From Mariprofundus sp. (lineage in GTDB: Bacteria; Pseudomonadota; Zetaproteobacteria; Mariprofundales; Mariprofundaceae): DNA of 8,744 nucleotides. Shown piece after piece: positions 4,942-8,744 of this stretch (within the stretch, counting starts at the first letter, position 1; each line of letters begins with the position of its first letter). The notes below the pieces were generated by a model, which saw nothing but the letters and a program-made list of their open reading frames with translations, was not told the DNA's origin and did no database searches. A program made the translations under genes and the position numbers. Location: contig JAUZQH010000006.1 of NCBI GenBank assembly GCA_030951065.1, positions 1 through 8,744 of the forward strand. The letters run 5' to 3'.

Positions 4942-6609
4942 ATGCTGGTTTCACTTACTGTTAAACAATTTGCTCTTATCGAACAGGTTCATCTTGAATT
5001 TGATGCCGGTATGACCGTTTTTACCGGTGAAACCGGAGCAGGGAAATCCATGCTTTGTGGCGCGCTGGCGGCCGTGTTTGGTGCTCGTGCCCGTGCTGAC
5101 TGGGTGCGTCACGGTGCAAAAAAAGCCGAAGTCACGGCGGTTTGGGAAGGGGTTGATATGCGTATCGATGCCTTGCTTGAAGCTGGTGATGTCGAGTGTG
5201 AGGAGACATTGATTCTAAGGCGGACCATCACCAGCGACGGGCGCTCCCGTTCCTATGTCAATGGTGTTCCGGTCACTCTGAAAATGTTGCAACAGATCGG
5301 TGAAATATGTCTGGATATGCATGGTCAGCATGAGCATCAGGCGCTGATGCAGCCACTGGTGCAGCAGCAGTTGCTGGATGCATCCGTGCCCGGAGTTCTG
5401 TTGCATGATGTCAGAACCTCCTTTGAGGCATGGCAGGAATATCGATCCCGTTTGCAGTCACTGCATCATGAACGCGGAGAAACCGAGCAGCAGGCCATGT
5501 GGATGCGTGATGAACTGGCCAGGCTTGAAGAACTGGATATTTCTGAAGGTCTGGGTGATGTGTTGCAGAGTGAAGTGAATAGTGGACGGCATCATGCCCA
5601 GGTTCGGCAAGCGGCATCCGAAGCGCTGGCATTGCTTGATGAAACAGAACCATCGTTGCGTGATATTCTGGCGCGAGCGATTCATGCAATAGAGACGGCT
5701 GAAGATTTTCATGAGGGCTTACGCCGTAGTCGGCAGTTGCTTGATCAGATGGATGTGTTGCTTGGGGAGGTCACACCGGAATTATGCGGTGTGCTGGATC
5801 ATGCATTTGATGAAGTGGCATTGCAGCAATCAGAGCAGCGATTGATGGCCTTGCATGAAGCCATGCGCCGGCATGATTGTGATGAAAATGGTTTGCTGAC
5901 GCTGATGCATGAATGGCGTGAACGACTGGCTACGCTTGATACAGCCAACTGGGATGAGGCCTCATTAACACGGCTGCTGGAAGAGGCCCGGTATTGTTAC
6001 TGCAAACACGCTGCTGCGTTGCATGAAGCGCGAAAACAGAGCGGTGAAAAACTGGTCGGGCAATTACGCCCGTTTCTGGATCGCCTGGCACTGGCGGGTA
6101 TGCAGGTATGTTTCGAGGTGCTGACTGAAAAAAATGAATCCGACTGGGGCCCGGGCGGCTGGGATCGGGTCGGTATAAAAATCATGTCCAATCCGGGTGA
6201 GCCGTGGCGTGATTTGGCTGCTGTCGCATCCGGTGGGGAACTCTCACGTCTTGTGCTGGCATTCAAAGGTTGCGGCGCATTGACCGGAATGCCGCATATC
6301 GCTGTGTTTGATGAAGTGGATACCGGCATTGGTGGCGAGACGGCCTGGTGCGTGGGTGAGCTGCTGGCCCAGATGGGCAGGGATCGGCAAGTGCTGGTAA
6401 TTTCACATCTTCCGCAGGTGGCATCGTGTGCAGATCACCAGATAGTGATTAGCAAAAGCGAAAAAGAGGGGCGGACTATTACAGGTCTGGAGCCGGTCGA
6501 AGGTCAATTGCGGCAAGCTGAGATCGCCCGTATGCTGGGAGGGGCCGGGGCATCGTTTCAACATGCGCAGGATATGCTGATTCGCGGTCGGGGTGCTGCG
6601 TTGTTATGA
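4942..6609 (+). CDS. recN: DNA repair protein RecN (SMC-like ATPase)
   Basis: RecN is a cohesin-like ATPase acting in recombinational repair of double-strand breaks. At 555 residues this is full length. Walker A GETGAGKS lies at 29-36, the MHGQHEHQAL segment typical of RecN at about 129-138, the ABC signature ASGGELSR at 429-436, Walker B AVFDE at 454-458 followed by VDTGIGG, and the switch histidine H489 in SHLPQV. The middle (about 150-380) is the helical coiled-coil arm, rich in Glu, Gln and Leu. The ATG at 4942 has only a weak purine-rich stretch (AAAAAGAA) ahead of it. A five-codon frame starting at 4925 ends in TGA overlapping that ATG. No LexA-type box was recognised. It is probably cotranscribed with nadK. 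Confidence 0.96.
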   Translation: MLVSLTVKQFALIEQVHLEFDAGMTVFTGETGAGKSMLCGALAAVFGARARADWVRHGAKKAEVTAVWEGVDMRIDALLEAGDVECEETLILRRTITSDGRSRSYVNGVPVTLKMLQQIGEICLDMHGQHEHQALMQPLVQQQLLDASVPGVLLHDVRTSFEAWQEYRSRLQSLHHERGETEQQAMWMRDELARLEELDISEGLGDVLQSEVNSGRHHAQVRQAASEALALLDETEPSLRDILARAIHAIETAEDFHEGLRRSRQLLDQMDVLLGEVTPELCGVLDHAFDEVALQQSEQRLMALHEAMRRHDCDENGLLTLMHEWRERLATLDTANWDEASLTRLLEEARYCYCKHAAALHEARKQSGEKLVGQLRPFLDRLALAGMQVCFEVLTEKNESDWGPGGWDRVGIKIMSNPGEPWRDLAAVASGGELSRLVLAFKGCGALTGMPHIAVFDEVDTGIGGETAWCVGELLAQMGRDRQVLVISHLPQVASCADHQIVISKSEKEGRTITGLEPVEGQLRQAEIARMLGGAGASFQHAQDMLIRGRGAALL

Positions 6610-6619
6610 GACCTTTGAC

Positions 6620-7105
6620 ATGAGTCATCAAATTTGTATTCGTAGCGCAGTCGTGGATGATGTGGAAACAATTTATCAGTTGCTGAAGCCATTCGTGAAA
6701 AACAGTATTACTTTACAGCGGGATCGGGATAACATCTTTCAGCATTTGCAGGAATTCCTGGTTGCTGAATACGACGGAGCATTGGCAGGTGTGGTCTGTG
6801 CGCATATTTATGGCAAGAATCTGGCAGAAGTACGCTCACTGGTGGTTGACCCTGACTGTCAAAACCACGGTGTTGGCCGTTTACTGGTTGAAGGTTGTGA
6901 GCACTGGCTGGCAGATATGGGTGTAAGCAAGGTGTTTGCCCTGACTTATGTGACTGATTTCTTCATTAAACTGGGTTACCGAACCGTATCAAAAGAGAGT
7001 CTGCCGCACAAAATATGGACTGTTTGTGTGCACTGCTCCCGCTTTGCCGATTGTGATGAGGTGGCCGTTGAAAAGCAGCTCTTTGATACCTTATCCAACC
7101 CATGA
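6620..7105 (+). CDS. GNAT acetyltransferase, short ArgA-type (probable N-acetylglutamate synthase)
   Basis: A 161-residue GNAT-fold protein that resembles stand-alone acetyltransferase forms of ArgA, which lack the amino-acid kinase domain. Such enzymes transfer acetyl from acetyl-CoA to glutamate, the first step of arginine synthesis. Visible parts are an N-terminal beta strand ICIRSA, motif A VDPDCQNHGVGRLLVEG at 76-92 with the acetyl-CoA loop QNHGVG (81-86), and a C-terminal segment LGYRTVSKESLPHKIW. C136, C139 and C145 in CVHCSRFADCDE form a cysteine cluster often seen in this subfamily. Substrate is inferred from resemblance only. The ATG at 6620, 10 bp after the recN stop, gives the normal N-terminus; a GTG at 6593 within recN would add nine residues. 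It is the last gene of the probable cytochrome-nadK-recN operon. No intrinsic terminator was seen after it. Confidence 0.82.
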   Translation: MSHQICIRSAVVDDVETIYQLLKPFVKNSITLQRDRDNIFQHLQEFLVAEYDGALAGVVCAHIYGKNLAEVRSLVVDPDCQNHGVGRLLVEGCEHWLADMGVSKVFALTYVTDFFIKLGYRTVSKESLPHKIWTVCVHCSRFADCDEVAVEKQLFDTLSNP

Positions 7106-7265
7106 GCATGATTCCCATGATAGAGATCAAAAAAATCTGACCTTGCTATCCCGATTGTCGCGGGCATCAGCGTTTCCTTATGGAGTCGCTGATGTGTCAG
7201 CGCTTTCGCACAGCCTATGAACGGCAGCGCCGCCGACAATTGAGCGGCATGGTACCGCGAATTAG
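7106..7265. other. Non-coding stretch with short dyads
   Basis: No gene was recognised here. Two stem-loops are visible: ATCAGCG (7166-7172) with CGCTGAT (7187-7193), enclosing TCC/GGA around TTAT, and GCCGC (7229-7233) with GCGGC (7244-7248). Neither is followed by a T-run, so they are not intrinsic terminators, although the first could end the acetyltransferase mRNA. Confidence 0.4.
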
Positions 7266-7268
7266 GGC

Positions 7269-7521
7269 CTGTTCACACTAATTTTGGCCGTAGCGAAATA
7301 GCCATTTTTGTTGCGCTGCAAGGCATTTCGAGCGCAATGTGCTGTATGCACATCAGCGAGAAATAACGTAGCAGCGTGCAAAAATGGCATTTCCCGCAAG
7401 GCTGCGCCCCAAATGAGGCCATTCAGCGTTGTCATTTATTTGGATTCACCAAACTTCACTCCTCGCGCCTAAACTGGCCTCATTTGGGACAGCAGCGCTT
7501 CGATCAAACACGTGTGAACAG
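7269..7521. mobile_element. MITE-like element, about 253 bp, no coding capacity
   Basis: Perfect 10-bp terminal inverted repeats CTGTTCACAC (7269-7278) and GTGTGAACAG (7512-7521) bound the element. Inside, 7293-7319 pairs imperfectly with 7371-7397 and the fold continues to an ATGTGC/GCACAT tip around 7337-7353, making a hairpin of about 105 bases. A second hairpin has CCCAAATGAGGCCA (7408-7421) exactly complementary to TGGCCTCATTTGGG (7475-7488), extended by GCTGC/GCAGC (7401-7405 and 7492-7496). No open frame of note lies inside. No clear direct target duplication was found, although ATTAG (7261-7265) and CTAAT (7527-7531) are a further inverted pair outside the ends. This is the form of a non-autonomous transposable element moved by a transposase elsewhere. 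Confidence 0.7.
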
Positions 7522-7643
7522 AGTATCTAATCAGGTACGGAGTACTTGATTTCATGCCTTTCGGCCATCTGGATGAGCATCCCCATATGATGGACAGAAC
7601 AACTACGATTTCAGACTCATTTCATATTGGAAAAGACTGATAT
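7522..7643. other. Non-coding stretch upstream of the VWA promoter
   Basis: No gene, RNA gene or convincing regulatory motif was seen here. A short dyad, GGATG/CATCC at 7572-7583, is too tight a loop to weigh heavily. Confidence 0.3.
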
Positions 7644-7674
7644 TTGCATTGACAGGGTTAATGTGCTATATAAT
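7644..7674 (+). promoter_or_regulatory. Promoter of the VWA gene
   Basis: The -10 region TATATAAT (7667-7674) is excellent. TTGCAT (7644-7649) stands 17 bases ahead of TATATA. The perfect -35 hexamer TTGACA (7649-7654) overlaps it but would leave only 14 bases to TATAAT, which is short. Transcription would start near 7680, about 22 bases before the first ATG. Confidence 0.65.
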
Positions 7675-7701
7675 CCTTTCTAGGCTTTGGGATAATTTAT
7701 T

Positions 7702-8744
7702 ATGGGATGGGTGATGGTTGGTCGTTTACTAAAACTAAAAATATTGTTTGTGGCCGTTTTTTTGCCGATTGTGGTGCATGCGGCGAACCCTGCTGTTTTG
7801 TTTGTGGTGGATTCGTCCGGGAGTATGTGGGGCCGGATTGAGGGTACGGAAAAGGTTTATCTGGTCAGGGATGCCTTGGTTAAATTCATTTCCGGGTTTC
7901 CCCAGGATACTGAAATTGGTTTGATCGCCTATGGGCACAAACTAAAGGGCAATTGCAATGGTTCTGAACTGCTTGCCCCAATCGGTTCACCACGCGATTT
8001 GATTATGAACAGGGTTTCTTCCTTTACGCCAAAGGGAAAGGCGCCAATCGGTCTTTCTGTTGATTCTGCAATCAGGCAGATTAAGCAAAGGGGTGGCGGT
8101 GGAACGATTATCCTTCTCAGTGACGGGGGGGACAGTTGCAAGGGAGATCCATGCAGGTCTGCATTGTCAGCCGGCAAAGATATTCGTATCCATGTACTTG
8201 GTCTGGGCCTGAAAACGCGGGATATTCCCAGATTGAGTTGCATTGCCAAAAATGGCGGTGGAAAACTCTTCACTGTTAATAGTAAAGCCTCGCTTTCTGC
8301 TTCTTTAGCCGCGTTAAAAAAGGAAATTTCCAGCGCTCACCTGGATCAACAGCATTCCGAGCCGGATACTGAAAAAAATGCTGCTGTTGAAGAAAGTGGC
8401 GGAGCTATCACCCCGGATTCACAAGAGCATATTCAATCCGGCTCTGTTGTTGCTGAACCGGAGTCAGTAGAGCAAAAAACTGCGGATCAGAAGTTGTTAA
8501 CAGAGAAGGAAGTCTCAGAGAAAGCAGCGGCAGAGAAAGCAGCAGCAGAGAAAGCAGCAGCAGAGAAAGCCGCGGCAGAGAAAGCCGCGGCAGAGAAAGC
8601 GGCAGCAGAGAAAGCAGCAGCAGAGAAAGCAGCAGCAGAGAAAGTAGCAGCAGAGAAAGCAGCAGCAGAGAAGGCCGAATCAGAGAAGGCAGCAGCAGAG
8701 AAAGCAGCGGCAGAGAAAGCAGCAGAGAAAGCAGCAGAGAAAGC
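7702..8744 (+). CDS. Exported von Willebrand factor A protein with TolA-like repeat, 3' end outside window
   Basis: The gene is open at the window edge; 347 codons are visible. A signal peptide covers about residues 8-28 and ends VVHAA. Residues about 31-210 form a VWA domain: the MIDAS motif DSSGS in VVDSSGSMWG near 37-42, a conserved IGLIAYGHKLKGNC segment, and SDGGDSC with the later metal-site aspartate. CxxxxC (SCKGDPC) may be a disulfide. A Ser/Glu-rich linker follows and then, from base 8518, thirteen 15-bp units coding EKAAA-type pentapeptides, changing to two 12-bp units coding EKAA, still going at the edge. This is the composition of the TolA domain II helix. VWA proteins of this type bind partner proteins through a divalent metal in the periplasm. 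Start: ATG 7702 is taken, with GTG 7711 and ATG 7714 as alternatives. The part beyond the window may hold a cell-wall or OmpA-like domain, which cannot be judged here. Confidence 0.85.
   Translation, partial: MGWVMVGRLLKLKILFVAVFLPIVVHAANPAVLFVVDSSGSMWGRIEGTEKVYLVRDALVKFISGFPQDTEIGLIAYGHKLKGNCNGSELLAPIGSPRDLIMNRVSSFTPKGKAPIGLSVDSAIRQIKQRGGGGTIILLSDGGDSCKGDPCRSALSAGKDIRIHVLGLGLKTRDIPRLSCIAKNGGGKLFTVNSKASLSASLAALKKEISSAHLDQQHSEPDTEKNAAVEESGGAITPDSQEHIQSGSVVAEPESVEQKTADQKLLTEKEVSEKAAAEKAAAEKAAAEKAAAEKAAAEKAAAEKAAAEKAAAEKVAAEKAAAEKAESEKAAAEKAAAEKAAEKAAEK
8518..8744 (+). repeat. In-frame 15-bp tandem repeat (EKAAA)n
   Basis: The unit GAGAAAGCAGCAGCA recurs thirteen times from 8518 to 8712, then shortens to 12-bp units at 8713 and 8725, with a partial unit at the window end. 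Variation is mostly at third codon positions (GCA, GCG, GCC), which keeps Ala; unit 9 has a Val and unit 11 reads EKAES. All units keep frame, so selection acts on the protein. Near-identical units suggest expansion or contraction by slippage. Confidence 0.95.

Noticed and set aside
8518..8744. CRISPR array or satellite repeat
   Set aside because: Units are 15 bp with no spacers and keep an open frame; it is a protein-coding repeat.

Overview
The window looks like the chromosome of a Gram-negative bacterium, most likely a proteobacterium. It has cleavable Sec signal peptides, CxxCH c-type haem sites, an inner-membrane PuuD-like protein, a RecN/NadK pair and sigma70-type promoters. Base composition is near 50% GC. 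The mix of a short ArgA-type acetyltransferase, a small dihaem cytochrome and a stand-alone PuuD-like membrane domain would suit a respiratory aquatic lineage such as the Zetaproteobacteria, but this placement is a guess from protein character and not from a database comparison.

Layout, left to right. (1) 1-926, minus strand: a secreted His-rich DUF4399 protein ending at a strong stem-loop, and upstream of it a tRNA-Gly(GCC) and tRNA-Cys(GCA) pair with a good promoter. An intrinsic terminator sits between the two tRNAs. (2) 948-2312, plus strand: a PIN-PhoH (PhoH2/YlaK-type) protein, followed by about 310 bp with no gene. That stretch is packed with six successive hairpins and a bidirectional terminator. 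(3) 2623-3478, minus strand: a PuuD-type integral membrane protein with its own promoter and, upstream of it, a 56-residue Cys/His-containing small protein. (4) 3751-7105, plus strand: a membrane-anchored dihaem cytochrome, NAD kinase, RecN and a GNAT/ArgA-type acetyltransferase, closely packed and probably one operon. The cytochrome stop codon overlaps the GTG start of nadK. (5) 7106-7701: about 600 bp with no gene, containing a roughly 253-bp MITE-like element with 10-bp terminal inverted repeats and two long internal hairpins. (6) 7702-8744, plus strand: the N-terminal part of an exported von Willebrand factor A protein that runs into a TolA-like (EKAAA)n repeat and leaves the window still open.

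How the genes fit together: nadK-recN is a familiar bacterial neighbourhood joining NADP supply and recombinational repair. The acetyltransferase behind them probably makes N-acetylglutamate for arginine synthesis. The cytochrome in front, the PuuD-like protein and the small Cys/His protein suggest envelope redox functions, but nothing in the sequence proves they work together.

No defence system, CRISPR array or complete transposon was seen. The most unusual content is non-coding: the chain of hairpins after phoH, the MITE-like element, and the terminator between two tRNA genes.
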